A stretch of DNA of 64,000 bases, taken from Thalassospira lohafexi. GTDB lineage: Bacteria > Pseudomonadota > Alphaproteobacteria > Rhodospirillales > Thalassospiraceae. Shown in pieces: positions 44,719-54,308 of this stretch. The position numbers were made by a program, and so were the translations under genes. Each line of letters begins with the position of its first letter. The first letter of the stretch is position 1. Location of the stretch: positions 62,001 through 126,000 of the forward strand of contig NZ_NXGX01000004.1 in assembly GCF_002844275.1 (NCBI RefSeq), in the 5' to 3' direction. The notes under the pieces are model-generated. The model worked only from the letters and a program-made list of their open reading frames with translations, was not told where the DNA came from and did no database searches.

Positions 44719-46152
44719 TTATACCGCCGTTCCGCCCACGGTCAGGCCGTCAATGCGCAGGGTCGGTTGGCCGACACCCACAGGAACGCCCTGACCATCC
44801 TTGCCGCATGTCCCGATGCCATTATCAAGTTTCATGTCGTTGCCAACCATGGAGACCTTGGTCAGGCTGTCGGGGCCATTACCAATCAGGGTCGCACCCT
44901 TGACCGGCGCGCCGAGTTTGCCATTTTCGATCAAATAGGCTTCGGATGCGGAAAATACGAATTTACCTGAGGTGATATCAACCTGCCCGCCAGCAAAATT
45001 GACGGCATAGATACCGTTTTTGACCGATGCCAGTATTTCAGCAGGGTCTTTGTCACCGCCCAGCATATAGGTGTTGGTCATGCGGGGCATTGGTGCGTGG
45101 GCATAAGATTGACGACGGCCATTGCCGGTGGATTTAACCCCGGTAAGACGTGCATTCAATCGGTCCTGCATAAAGCCCTTGAGGATGCCGTCTTCGATCA
45201 GAACGGTTTGCTGAGTCGGGGTGCCTTCATCGTCAATCGACAGTGACCCACGACGATCATTGATGGTGCCATCATCAACAACCGTAACCCCGGGTGACGC
45301 GATGCGCTGTCCCAAAAGTCCGGCAAAGGCCGATGTGCCCTTACGGTTAAAATCACCTTCAAGCCCGTGACCGATGGCTTCATGCAGCAAAATCCCCGGC
45401 CAACCCGGACCAAGCACCACAGTCATTTCACCTGCCGGTGCGGCCACGGATTCAAGGTTCACGACGGCCTGACGAAGTGCTTCGTCGACGGCGGATTTCC
45501 AGGTTTTCTCGTCAAAGAAACCGTCATAGCCAATCCGCCCGCCTTCACCGTGGGAACCCGATTCCATACGGTCGCCCTGTTTGACGACAACCGACACGTT
45601 GAACCGCACCAATGGGCGAATATCACCAATGCGCTGGCCGCCAGAACGCCAGATTTGCACCGCCTGCCAATTGCCTGAAATCGATGCGGATACTTGGGCT
45701 ACGCGCGGATCGCGTGATCGGGCATAGGCATCAATCTGTGCCAGAAGGTCAACTTTGGCCTCAAACGTTGCCTCACCCAGCGGGTTCACATCCGAATAAA
45801 GCGATATATTGGTACCAATCGATCCAAGATCGACTTTGCCGGAACGCCCTTGTCCAACTGCCTTAACGGTTTCGGCAGCCCGGGCAACTGCGTCATTCGA
45901 GAGTTCGTTGGAGTGCGAAAACGCGGTGGCTTCGTCGGCAACAGCGCGCAGGCCAAACCCTTGTGCAGTATCAAAATTGGCACTGCGCAGGCGGCCATCA
46001 TCCCAGACCAGACTTTCAGACTGGCGGTATTCCAAAAACAGTTCCCCGTCTTCTGCGGCGCCGAGCGCGTCATTGACCTGATTTTCAAGCCGTTCGCGAT
46101 CAAGATCACCTTTGGCGAAAAACAGATTGTCGGTGGTGCGAAGATCGGTCAT
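44719..46152 (-). CDS. tldD: Metalloprotease TldD
   Basis: 477 residues. The zinc motif is HEAIGHGLEGD (HExxxH type of the family), in GPGWPGILLHEAIGHGLEGD, followed by further TldD blocks IDDEGTPTQQTVLIEDGILK and NGRRQSYAHAPMPRMTNTYM. It is the catalytic partner of TldE/PmbA, trimming or degrading unfolded peptides in the cytosol. The ATG at 46152 follows a perfect AAGGAGG; an in-frame extension to 46218 is unlikely. pmbA is at 7.3 kb, so the pair is unlinked. Confidence 0.95.
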   Translation of the reverse strand: MTDLRTTDNLFFAKGDLDRERLENQVNDALGAAEDGELFLEYRQSESLVWDDGRLRSANFDTAQGFGLRAVADEATAFSHSNELSNDAVARAAETVKAVGQGRSGKVDLGSIGTNISLYSDVNPLGEATFEAKVDLLAQIDAYARSRDPRVAQVSASISGNWQAVQIWRSGGQRIGDIRPLVRFNVSVVVKQGDRMESGSHGEGGRIGYDGFFDEKTWKSAVDEALRQAVVNLESVAAPAGEMTVVLGPGWPGILLHEAIGHGLEGDFNRKGTSAFAGLLGQRIASPGVTVVDDGTINDRRGSLSIDDEGTPTQQTVLIEDGILKGFMQDRLNARLTGVKSTGNGRRQSYAHAPMPRMTNTYMLGGDKDPAEILASVKNGIYAVNFAGGQVDITSGKFVFSASEAYLIENGKLGAPVKGATLIGNGPDSLTKVSMVGNDMKLDNGIGTCGKDGQGVPVGVGQPTLRIDGLTVGGTAV

Positions 46153-46369
46153 GAAACCTCCTTGGGGGCCGTCAAAGCGTTGGCCGGGCAAATGATTTTC
46201 CCCATATGATGAAAGCACTTGTGACAGTATTTTCCCTTATGCTTTCTGGGGTTTCTGTCACCTTGGACTTTCGTCTATACAGGGTGTGTCGGTTTGCGGT
46301 TCAAAACGACGTTTCAAAACCGCAGTCCGAACGTTTTATATAGACCGCAATGGCCAATTATGAAAGCCC

Positions 46370-47644
46370 GTGGCAATGTTTGTTGAACATCCCCAGCGTG
46401 TCGCACTCCATAATGAAATCCATGCCCGCCCGTTTGGTGGGGTTTCAAGCCCGGCGCGATGTTCTTGCATTGCGTTTCACGCGGGCGAAGACCTTGACGA
46501 TGACGTGCGCGATCACTTCCTGTCTTTTTGCCGCCGATACAGCCTGACACCCCCGGCGGCCGACCAGAAATATTACGAAGCTGCCTGTGACGGTTTCACC
46601 GTCATTTGGGAACGTCATGCGGAATTCACGGTCTATGTCTTTAAGCGATCCGCCGAGTTTGACGATCCGTTCGAAGACCCGGTGATTAATTTGATCCCGC
46701 AGGATTGGTTGTCAGCGACACCCGGACAGTTGATTGTTGGCCTGCACATCGCGGTTGAAAAAACCGGGCGTAACGACGAAGAAATTTCACGCCTGTTTGA
46801 TCATAACGGCCTGACCGGCAGCCGGGTTCTGGGTGGAACGGCAAAAGTCTGGACGGACTTTCGCCTGCATGGAGACGGATTTGGCCGTATTCTGATCCGT
46901 GATCAGGGGATGGAACAGCTTCAGACAGGGCGTCTGGTTCAACGTCTCAAGGAAATCGAAGTCTATCGCATGATGGCGTTGCTGGCCTTTCCATTGGCCC
47001 ATTGTGCAACCCCCAAGGTTTCCGAGATTGATACCCGGCTATCAGACATCACCGCTGAAATGGCCAGCAAGACACAAACCAATGACGAAGAAACCCTATC
47101 TAAATTGACCGACCTTGCCGCCCAGACCGAAGAAATGGCGGCATCGCTCAATTACCGTTTCAGTGCCGCACGCGCCTATTACCGCATTGTGCAGGCCCGC
47201 CTGCTTGAACTTCGCGAAGAACGGGTAGAAGGCCTGCAAACCATCACCGAATTCATGGAGCGCCGTTTGGCGCCGGCCATGCGGACCTGCCAGAATATTG
47301 GTGATCGGTTGGAAGTCCTGTCAAAACGGGTGGCGCGCGCTAATAATCTTTTGCGCACCCGTGTTGATATCCTGCTGGAAGCACAAAACCGCGACCTTCT
47401 GGCCAGCATGGACCGCCGGGTGAAATTGCAACTCCGCCTGCAACAAACCGTCGAAGGCCTGTCTGTGGCCGCCATTACATATTATGCGGTTGGCCTGCTG
47501 GGCTATTTGTTTAAGGCGCTTAAGGATGCGGGCGTTCCAATCAATGATCGGATGGCGACCGGGTTGGCGGTGCCGGTGGTATTGGCTGCGATCTGGATTT
47601 CGATGCGACGGATCAGGAAGGCATTGCATCGGGCCGATACCTAA
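46370..47644 (+). CDS. DUF3422 family membrane protein
   Basis: 424 residues. The N-terminus HPQRVALHNEIHARPFGGV is the family's most conserved block. A soluble alpha/beta domain follows, then a long helical, probably coiled-coil stretch (about residues 215-350). Near the C-terminus are two hydrophobic segments (SVAAITYYAVGLLGYLFKAL and TGLAVPVVLAAIWISM). The plan recalls CorA-like or autophosphorylating coiled-coil membrane proteins, but the function is unknown. The start is GTG 46370 or ATG 46376. It is divergent from tldD, with a strong terminator after it. Confidence 0.8.
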   Translation: MAMFVEHPQRVALHNEIHARPFGGVSSPARCSCIAFHAGEDLDDDVRDHFLSFCRRYSLTPPAADQKYYEAACDGFTVIWERHAEFTVYVFKRSAEFDDPFEDPVINLIPQDWLSATPGQLIVGLHIAVEKTGRNDEEISRLFDHNGLTGSRVLGGTAKVWTDFRLHGDGFGRILIRDQGMEQLQTGRLVQRLKEIEVYRMMALLAFPLAHCATPKVSEIDTRLSDITAEMASKTQTNDEETLSKLTDLAAQTEEMAASLNYRFSAARAYYRIVQARLLELREERVEGLQTITEFMERRLAPAMRTCQNIGDRLEVLSKRVARANNLLRTRVDILLEAQNRDLLASMDRRVKLQLRLQQTVEGLSVAAITYYAVGLLGYLFKALKDAGVPINDRMATGLAVPVVLAAIWISMRRIRKALHRADT

Positions 47645-47667
47645 ATCGGCATGGGTGCTACAAAATC

Positions 47668-47696
47668 AAAAGGGCAGCTCGCGGGCTGCCCTTTTT
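47668..47696. terminator. Bidirectional terminator
   Basis: AAAAGGGCAGC and GCTGCCCTTTTT form a strong stem with a short loop between the converging DUF3422 and ctaA genes. Confidence 0.93.
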
Positions 47697-47722
47697 AAAA
47701 TATTGCAATTTCTGTAGTTTTG

Positions 47723-48790
47723 TCAGTTTGCGCGGCGCAGCTTATAGGCTGCATAGGTTGCGGTTCCGACGAGTACTACCGCGCCAGCCTGATGCGCGAC
47801 GCCAAGCGGCAACCAGACAACGGACAGCAGGGTCGAAATGCCAAGTGCCACCTGAAGGCAGGCTGCGGCCAAGACCAGATGTGTTGCAAAGCGTTGATTA
47901 GATGTCAGGTCCCATTTCCCAGCTCGCCACCAGAACACCAGCACCAGTACAAAGGTCAGTTTGGCCAGCCAGCGGTGATCCCATTGCACGGTCATATGGT
48001 CTTCAAACGGGGCCAGCCACGTTGGATCAAACACATAAAGGCCATCCGGGATCAGTTGCCCATCCATCAAAGGGAAGGTGTTAAAGGCATATCCTGCATC
48101 CAGCCCGGCGACGAAGCCGCCCGAAAGGGCGGTGAATACGATCAGACACAGCAATTGCAATCCACGTCTTGATCCGTTTGTGCCAACGGGGCGCGGGGCG
48201 TACTGATTAAGTCCAACCCACAAAAGGGCGATGAAAATCACCAGTGCCAATCCAAAATGCGCGGTCAGGCGGTACTGGCTGACATCGGGGCGATCGACCA
48301 GGCCGCTCATCACCATGTACCAGCCCATCAGGCCCTGAAGCCCGCCAAGGATGAAAAGCCCCCACAGTTTCCACTTCGTCGCACCATCAATGGAGCGTTT
48401 GGCAAGAAACCAGACGAACGGGATGAAGAACACAATGCCGATCAAACGGCCCCAAAGCCGGTGAATGAATTCCAGCCAGAAGATATTTTTGAAATCATCC
48501 ACGGACATCCAGGCATTTACTTTCTGGAATTCCGGGTATTGGCTGTACTTGGCATAAAGCGCAGCCCAGTCCGCGTCGTTTAATGGCGGGATGATCCCGG
48601 TGAACGGTCGCCATTCAACAATCGACAGCCCCGACTCCGTAAGGCGTGTTAGCCCGCCAATCACCACCATGATGAACACAAGTGCGGCACAGGAAAACAG
48701 CCAGATGGCGACATTCTTATGGGCGACTGTATCAGGGGCCGGATTTTGAAGGACCTTACCTGACAGGGCGGAGGAGGCACTACTGGGCAT
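47723..48790 (-). CDS. ctaA: Heme A synthase
   Basis: 355 residues and eight membrane helices, the alphaproteobacterial Cox15/CtaA type 2 protein. The four heme-ligand histidines are visible in EFIHRLWGRLIG, YRLTAHFGLAL, QWDHRWLAKLT and GVAHQAGAVV. TRLTESGLSIVEWRPFTGII is the family signature. It oxidises the heme O methyl group to heme A for cytochrome aa3 oxidase. No cox genes adjoin it. Confidence 0.96.
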   Translation of the reverse strand: MPSSASSALSGKVLQNPAPDTVAHKNVAIWLFSCAALVFIMVVIGGLTRLTESGLSIVEWRPFTGIIPPLNDADWAALYAKYSQYPEFQKVNAWMSVDDFKNIFWLEFIHRLWGRLIGIVFFIPFVWFLAKRSIDGATKWKLWGLFILGGLQGLMGWYMVMSGLVDRPDVSQYRLTAHFGLALVIFIALLWVGLNQYAPRPVGTNGSRRGLQLLCLIVFTALSGGFVAGLDAGYAFNTFPLMDGQLIPDGLYVFDPTWLAPFEDHMTVQWDHRWLAKLTFVLVLVFWWRAGKWDLTSNQRFATHLVLAAACLQVALGISTLLSVVWLPLGVAHQAGAVVLVGTATYAAYKLRRAN

Positions 48791-49045
48791 TTGGTGGTTC
48801 TCTCGTCATTCAGTGCGCGCGGGCACGCTTGCTGGCGGAATTTGGCCCAATATAGGGTGGTTTTCCAAAAAATGCATGAAAAGCTGTACGAATATCTCAA
48901 TGCCTTCAGATCGCTCAGGTTCAGGTTAAATAAACATATAAAATAGTGTTGTATAAATTAAAAACACATAAAAAATGTATTGAATTTTTTAATCTCCACA
49001 CTCATTGTCAGGGTTAACCAATAGAAACCCTTTAGAGGATCGACG

Positions 49046-49606
49046 ATGTTTCCCATCAATCTGGACCTGACGCGGCTTTCGGTCGCATTGGTCGGCAACG
49101 GTCAGCCGACGCTGAACCGTTTGCAACAGCTTGACGGTGATGGGGCGAAATACGTCACCGTCTATTCTGAAGGCCCGATACCTGAACTGGCCCGACAGGC
49201 TGGTGACCGGCTGCATCGTTATTTGCCAAATTCGGCAGATGTCAATGCGGCGTCCATTATGTTTATTGTCGACCTTGGCGAAGAAAAGTCCGCCGAGTTG
49301 GCCGCCATTGCCAAGGCGGTCGGCACGATTGCCAATGTCGAAGACGTCAAGGAATACTGTGATTTTTTCTCGCCAGCGCGCGTTCAGCGTGGTGACCTGA
49401 TGATCACGATTTCGACCAACGGTCATAGCCCAAGACTTGCAGGACGTATACGACGTGCGATAGATAAGTGGCTGGAACCAAACTGGTCAGATCGGCTTAC
49501 TGCGCTTTCTGCCGAACGAGAAAAGTGGAAAGCCAATGGTGCAAATATGCAGCAGTTGCTTGAAAAGACGGATGAATATATTGATCGTCGTGGATGGTTG
49601 CCATGA
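49046..49606 (+). CDS. Precorrin-2 dehydrogenase / sirohydrochlorin ferrochelatase-like protein
   Basis: 186 residues, the Met8p/CysG N-terminal type. VALVGNGQPTLNRL replaces the usual GGGxVAxRK nucleotide loop, while the later blocks are kept: ANVEDVKEYCDFFSPARVQR with the catalytic Asp, and LMITISTNGHSPRLAGRIRR. The ATDD strand is also changed (IVDLGEE). It should oxidise and metalate precorrin-2 to siroheme for sulfite reductase, but the NAD loop is unusual. A good AGAGGA ribosome site precedes the ATG. It overlaps the APS reductase gene by four bases, which fits sulfate assimilation. Confidence 0.85.
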   Translation: MFPINLDLTRLSVALVGNGQPTLNRLQQLDGDGAKYVTVYSEGPIPELARQAGDRLHRYLPNSADVNAASIMFIVDLGEEKSAELAAIAKAVGTIANVEDVKEYCDFFSPARVQRGDLMITISTNGHSPRLAGRIRRAIDKWLEPNWSDRLTALSAEREKWKANGANMQQLLEKTDEYIDRRGWLP

Positions 49607-50346
49607 ATGTAATGCGTGAAGAAGACATTCTGACTGGTGGATCCATGTCTCTTGAAGAGGCCACGGATCGAGTTGCGTCTTTGATGAGCCGTTATGGTAA
49701 TTTGCAGGGTGCGGCTCTGATCGAGCCGATGGTGCATGAAGAATTCAACGGCAAAATCACCATGACCTCATCCTTTGGGACAGAGGCGGCAGCACTGCTG
49801 GCGCTGGTGGCCGAGGTTGATGCCAATCTGCCGATCATTTTCCTTGATACCCGCAAGCTGTTTGGTGAAACCCATACGTACCGCGAACAGTTGGTTGATC
49901 AGCTTGGTCTGACCAACATCAAGATCATGCGTCCGGACGAAAACAAGCTCAAAGCAGATGATCCTGACGGAATGCTGTTTGCATCCGATGTGGCGAAATG
50001 CTGCTATTTGCGCAAGGTCGAACCGCTTCAACGCGCACTCACGGGCTATGACGCATGGTTGACGGGGCGTAAGCGTTTCCATGGTGGGGAACGTGACGCG
50101 CTTCCGGCGATTGAAACGGCAGGTACGCGTATCAAGATCAACCCGCTCGCCGGATATAAGCCCGAAGATATCGACGATATTTTTGAGCATCGCGCACTGC
50201 CGCGTCATCCGCTTCAGGCCGAGGGTTTCTTATCCATCGGCTGCATGCCGTGCACAGACCGGGTTGATCCGGGCACAACCGATGTGCGTGCGGGCCGTTG
50301 GGCCGGGCAGGATAAAACCGAATGCGGTATCCATTACATTATCTGA
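49603..50346 (+). CDS. cysH: Adenylylsulfate reductase, iron-sulfur type
   Basis: About 247 residues of the CysH family. The PP-loop region is SSFGTEAAALLALVAEV and FLDTRKLFGETHTY. The 4Fe-4S cysteines are present as KCCYLRKVEPL and GCMPCTDRV, followed by the catalytic ECGIHY at the C-terminus. That cysteine set marks an APS rather than PAPS reductase. It makes sulfite for cysteine synthesis. The ATG at 49603 overlaps the stop of the siroheme gene; ATG 49594 is an alternative. cysI is not visible here. A terminator follows. Confidence 0.94.
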   Translation: MNVMREEDILTGGSMSLEEATDRVASLMSRYGNLQGAALIEPMVHEEFNGKITMTSSFGTEAAALLALVAEVDANLPIIFLDTRKLFGETHTYREQLVDQLGLTNIKIMRPDENKLKADDPDGMLFASDVAKCCYLRKVEPLQRALTGYDAWLTGRKRFHGGERDALPAIETAGTRIKINPLAGYKPEDIDDIFEHRALPRHPLQAEGFLSIGCMPCTDRVDPGTTDVRAGRWAGQDKTECGIHYII

Positions 50347-50374
50347 ACATCTCAACATCGGATATCAGAACCAC

Positions 50375-50405
50375 AAACGGCCACCTGTGATCAGGTGGCC
50401 GTTTT
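50375..50405 (+). terminator. Terminator after cysH
   Basis: AAACGGCCACCTG (50375-50387) and CAGGTGGCCGTTT (50392-50404) are perfect 13-base arms around a 4-base loop, followed by a short T-run. Confidence 0.93.
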
Positions 50406-50622
50406 GGATATAACTTATGGTTCCATTCGTGTGAAACCGGCGTCGTTTTAAAATCCGTCAAAATTATCCCATATTTCATTGAAAAATAAAAAGACATGTC
50501 ACGTTGCTTTGTGACCCGTCATGCGTTTTTGTTCGTATGGCTAGTTAATCCGATGCTCGTAAAGCTGGTCGAATATGAACCGGTAAGGCGCGGACTGGTT
50601 GGACGAAAAGGGCAAATCAACA

Positions 50623-51954
50623 ATGAAAGTAGCGCAAGCGGAACTGCTTGACGTTTTGACAATTGGCATGTTCGAACAACTGCCTGTCAATGTACGCAAA
50701 GCAACGAATTCACGTAAATTCTCGGCGGTGTTCTGCGATCAGAATACCGATTTGTCGCAAGAAGCGATCATTACCTTGCGCGCAGCCGCAGCTCACGACC
50801 TTTTCCCGATTTATTGGTTCGGTGAAAATCCACCGGAATTTGTCGATGGTGCCTTTCCCGAAATCAGCCATCAATTCCTCCATGAAGCAATCCGCGACGC
50901 TTATGAAAAACTAAGCCGGATTGCAAAACTTGGCAGTACACGCCCAAAGGAAGACCGCGAAGGGCTGAATGTTCTGGGCTACCTTGCCACCCGGCAATGT
51001 GACGCGGTGCCCGCATGGGCACCCGGAAGCAGATCCTCCGTGGCATATTCGCGGCTTCGGCCTGATCTGGCATCGCGAAGCCTTTTGACGCAGTTGTATC
51101 GGCAAGGGCTACTGGAACGTGACTATTGGCGTAAAACCCACCTTTGTGGCCGTTGCGGCTCATCGCGTTTGAATGTTGCCGAAAATTGCCCGGAGTGCCG
51201 GTCGTCGGACTTACAGGAACTCGACATTGTTCATCACTTTTCTTGCGGACATCAGGGGCCACAAGATGCCTTTCAATTAAGTGCAGGTGGCAGGATGATC
51301 TGCCCGTCCTGCGAACAAAATCTGGACCATTTCGGGGTGGATTATGACAAGCCAGGGCGTGTCGAAAAATGTAGCAATTGCCATGCTGTCACAGAAAGCC
51401 CCGATGTATATTTCGAATGCCTTGACTGTGCAGAACTGACCCTGAGCGACGAGACCCCACAACGCGACTGGTATCACTACCGTCTTTCTCAGGCAGGCCG
51501 AGAAGCCCTGTTGCTGGGCCGGTTGCCTGTTCCCGGCCTTGAAAATGCACTGGGCGAATTTGAACCTTCTAAGGATTACGCGACCTTTGTCGCCCTTCTT
51601 GATAACGGGTTGAGTACGGCACAGCGTTATGGGCGCCCGTTTAGCATCGCGGCCGTCAGGATTAATACCGGACAGGATGATCTGGATCAGCCCGTCCGGT
51701 TTGACAGTGCCATGCGCGAAACATTGATCAAGCTGCTACGCGAAACTCTGCGGGACTCAGATTTCCTGTATGCGGCCGGGGATCAGATTGTGTTTGCCTT
51801 CCCCGAAACCGATGCCAGCGAATTTGATGCCATTGTCCGGCGTATTGACGCTGGTCTTGGCAAAAACCTCACTGGTCATCCCGATTATCGCTTCGAAGAT
51901 TGGTCCGACCGTTCCGTGCGTGACATCTTGCGCGAGGTTCGCAATGTTCGCTGA
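50623..51954 (+). CDS. Zinc-ribbon (TackOD1-like) protein with C-terminal degenerate GGDEF domain
   Basis: 443 residues. After an N-terminal domain of about 150 residues comes a metal-binding core with eleven Cys, most in pairs: C175/C178, C189/C192, C208, C227/C230, C250/C253 and C266/C269, plus H204, H205 and H210. This layout resembles the TackOD1 output domain. Residues 320-430 have the GGDEF fold outline (RYGRPFSIAAVRI, then LRDSDFLYAAGDQIVFAFPE), with AGDQI in place of GGDEF, so no cyclase activity is expected. The ATG at 50623 follows AAGGG. It overlaps the GT2 gene by 11 bases, marking it as the regulator of that synthase. Confidence 0.72.
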   Translation: MKVAQAELLDVLTIGMFEQLPVNVRKATNSRKFSAVFCDQNTDLSQEAIITLRAAAAHDLFPIYWFGENPPEFVDGAFPEISHQFLHEAIRDAYEKLSRIAKLGSTRPKEDREGLNVLGYLATRQCDAVPAWAPGSRSSVAYSRLRPDLASRSLLTQLYRQGLLERDYWRKTHLCGRCGSSRLNVAENCPECRSSDLQELDIVHHFSCGHQGPQDAFQLSAGGRMICPSCEQNLDHFGVDYDKPGRVEKCSNCHAVTESPDVYFECLDCAELTLSDETPQRDWYHYRLSQAGREALLLGRLPVPGLENALGEFEPSKDYATFVALLDNGLSTAQRYGRPFSIAAVRINTGQDDLDQPVRFDSAMRETLIKLLRETLRDSDFLYAAGDQIVFAFPETDASEFDAIVRRIDAGLGKNLTGHPDYRFEDWSDRSVRDILREVRNVR

Positions 51955-53227
51955 TGGTATCAATTATCTGATATCACTAAGCTTTCCGGCATTCTTTGCG
52001 ATGTTCTGGCATTTCTTTTTGCTGGAATTGCCACGCTTCATGCTGGCTGGGCTTGCGGTCTGCATTGCGACAATTTTCAAAAAACCGGACGGCCTGCCGC
52101 GTAAGCCGTTGAACCGTCCTCGTATCTCGGTTCTGCTGCCCGGCCATAATGAGGCGGACAACCTGCCGCGCGCCATCATGTCGATGCGCGAACAAACAGT
52201 GCGGCCCGATCAAATCGTGATTGTGGATGATGGCTCGACCGATAAAAGTGTGGAGGTTGCCAACATCCTGATGCGCGACGGTCTGGTTGATGTGGTTCGG
52301 ACAAGTCAGGTTCGCGGTGGAAAGTCGGCCGCGGCCAATCTTGGTCTGGCGGAATGCACGGGTGATATCGTGATCATTGCCGATGCGGATACCACCTATG
52401 ACTGCAACGCGTTTGAGGAATTGCTGAAAGGCTTCGATGATCCGAAAACCGGTGCGGTTGCCGGAAACCTTGGCGCACGTAATCCAGAGGTTTCACTTGC
52501 GACCCGCTGGCAGGCTATTCAATACCAGATTTCTATCGGTTTGGGTCGGCAGGTATCCGACATGCTTGGCGTCTTGTTTATTGTGTCTGGTGCCTTTGGT
52601 GCCTTTCGCCGGCAGGCGCTTGAACAAGTTGGTGGCTGGTCGGTTGGTCCCGGTGAAGACGCCGAACTGACCAACAAAATCCGTCGTGCCGGATGGCGGA
52701 TCCGTTTTGCGCCCGACGCATGGTGTTTGACCGATGTTCCCGAAACTTTCGGTCAACTTGTACGCCAACGATTGCGTTGGGACAGATCACTGGTGCGGAT
52801 GCGTTGGCGGCGCTACCGGGTGTTCCTCGATCCGACAGATGCACAGTTTCGTCTGTCCAATGCGTTGGGAACCATCGATATCCTGTTCTTTCAGGCATTC
52901 CTGTCGCTGTCATTCGTGATTTATCTGATTTGGCTTTTTGAGGTCTATGGCAGCTTTGGCTGGATCATCGCGGTTGTGAACCTTTTGGCCTATTCGGCGT
53001 TTGGGATTATCGGGTTTGCGATGGCCCAAATTGCCAGCCCGCGTCCGGAAATTGGGCGACTTTGGCTGTATGTCATTGGCTATGGGCTGTTTAATTCACT
53101 GTTTTTGCGGTTTGTGCGACTTGTCGCCTGCTTTGACGAACTGATTTTCCGACGGTCCTTTGATGACAACTACGTGCCGCGTCGTGTGCGACATGCAGCG
53201 CGTGAAACCCGTGCAGATAATAAGTAG
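51944..53227 (+). CDS. Processive family 2 glycosyltransferase (membrane polysaccharide synthase)
   Basis: 427 residues. One N-terminal helix (12-42) is followed by a GT-A domain with VIVDDGSTD (93-100), ADADTT (146-151), GEDAE (237-241) and QRLRWDRS (275-282), the D, DxD, ED and Q-x-x-RW set of processive synthases. At least three C-terminal helices follow (about 311-385). Related enzymes make cellulose, PNAG, hyaluronan or alginate-like chains; the sugar here is unknown, and there is no PilZ domain. The start overlaps the regulator gene, and the HlyD-type gene begins eight bases after it. Confidence 0.9.
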   Translation: MFADGINYLISLSFPAFFAMFWHFFLLELPRFMLAGLAVCIATIFKKPDGLPRKPLNRPRISVLLPGHNEADNLPRAIMSMREQTVRPDQIVIVDDGSTDKSVEVANILMRDGLVDVVRTSQVRGGKSAAANLGLAECTGDIVIIADADTTYDCNAFEELLKGFDDPKTGAVAGNLGARNPEVSLATRWQAIQYQISIGLGRQVSDMLGVLFIVSGAFGAFRRQALEQVGGWSVGPGEDAELTNKIRRAGWRIRFAPDAWCLTDVPETFGQLVRQRLRWDRSLVRMRWRRYRVFLDPTDAQFRLSNALGTIDILFFQAFLSLSFVIYLIWLFEVYGSFGWIIAVVNLLAYSAFGIIGFAMAQIASPRPEIGRLWLYVIGYGLFNSLFLRFVRLVACFDELIFRRSFDDNYVPRRVRHAARETRADNK

Positions 53228-53235
53228 TCGAGAAA

Positions 53236-54273
53236 ATGAAACTTAAAAATCACCGACCATCAACCCGATTGATCCGCGAGCCGCGCGCCATCCCCAAAAA
53301 GCGCAATCTTGGGCGCTGGATTTATGTTGGCTTGCTTTTGCTTGTCGGGCTTTGGGCCTTTGATGTCTTTTTTGGGCAGTTCTTCTTTCTGCGTGGCAAT
53401 GGTCTTGTTATTGCGCGCCCCTATGTGGTGGCGAGCGAATATATCGGGACGGTGCGCGATATTGCCGTGCGTCAGGGTGACCGCGTTGAACGCGGCGATG
53501 TTGTCGCGCATTTAAGCTCACGCGAGTATGATGAAGAACTGGCACGGTTGCAGTTTGAGCTGGCAACCTTGTCTGCCGACCGTGCGCGCATGACCAGTAA
53601 GATCGGCGGGGCACGCCAACTTATTGAACTTGCGCGCAAACGCCTGAAATCGGCGGCTAAATTTCGCACAAGCATGGAAACCGGGCTTGAGGATGGTGTT
53701 GCGACCGGCACGGCGTTAAACACGGCTTATGAACGTGAATATACTGCGCGTGAGGACCTTGAACGGATTACGTCTGATATCACCTCGCTTCGCGCGGAAC
53801 TCGGTGCTCTGTATCAACAGATTGATCAACGCTATGTGCTGATTGACAGGATTGAACGCTCCTACGACGAAGGACGGCTTGTTGCTCCGGCTAGTGGGAT
53901 TATTACCGAGGTTTCAGCAATCGAAAGCAGCGTGATCCGTCCGGGCAACCCGATCATGAAAATTGCATCGGGGAAGCCCTATGTTCTGGCGTATTTCGAG
54001 AACGGATCGCTGTATGAACTTGAGCCGGGGCAGGAAGTTACCATGCATTACGGCACCAAAACCCTGCGCGGGACGGTGACGTCGCTTTTACCGGTATCAG
54101 AACAATTGCCCGAAGAATTCCAACGATCTTTTCAACCGACCAGTCGGGCCCAGATTGCCGAGGTCAAAATTGCTGATGATGCACATCATCCACCGCTTTT
54201 TGCCAAGCTCGACATTGGTGGCGGCCTGTTTTCATCTGTTCACCGCCTGTTTGACTGGATGCTCGAAACATAA
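53236..54273 (+). CDS. HlyD-type membrane fusion protein
   Basis: 345 residues with one N-terminal helix (YVGLLLLVGLWAFDVFFGQF). Then comes a biotinyl-lipoyl half (ASEYIGTVRDIAVRQGDRVE, VAHLSS), a coiled coil (about residues 95-205) and the closing half (LVAPASGIITEVSAIESSVI RPGNPI-type). It is a periplasmic adaptor like Alg44 without PilZ. Placed after a processive GT2, it likely guides the polymer through the periplasm. No outer-membrane porin is encoded beside it. Confidence 0.88.
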   Translation: MKLKNHRPSTRLIREPRAIPKKRNLGRWIYVGLLLLVGLWAFDVFFGQFFFLRGNGLVIARPYVVASEYIGTVRDIAVRQGDRVERGDVVAHLSSREYDEELARLQFELATLSADRARMTSKIGGARQLIELARKRLKSAAKFRTSMETGLEDGVATGTALNTAYEREYTAREDLERITSDITSLRAELGALYQQIDQRYVLIDRIERSYDEGRLVAPASGIITEVSAIESSVIRPGNPIMKIASGKPYVLAYFENGSLYELEPGQEVTMHYGTKTLRGTVTSLLPVSEQLPEEFQRSFQPTSRAQIAEVKIADDAHHPPLFAKLDIGGGLFSSVHRLFDWMLET

Positions 54274-54308
54274 AGATGGTTGCCCACAACACTGTGACGT
54301 CTGCGCAC

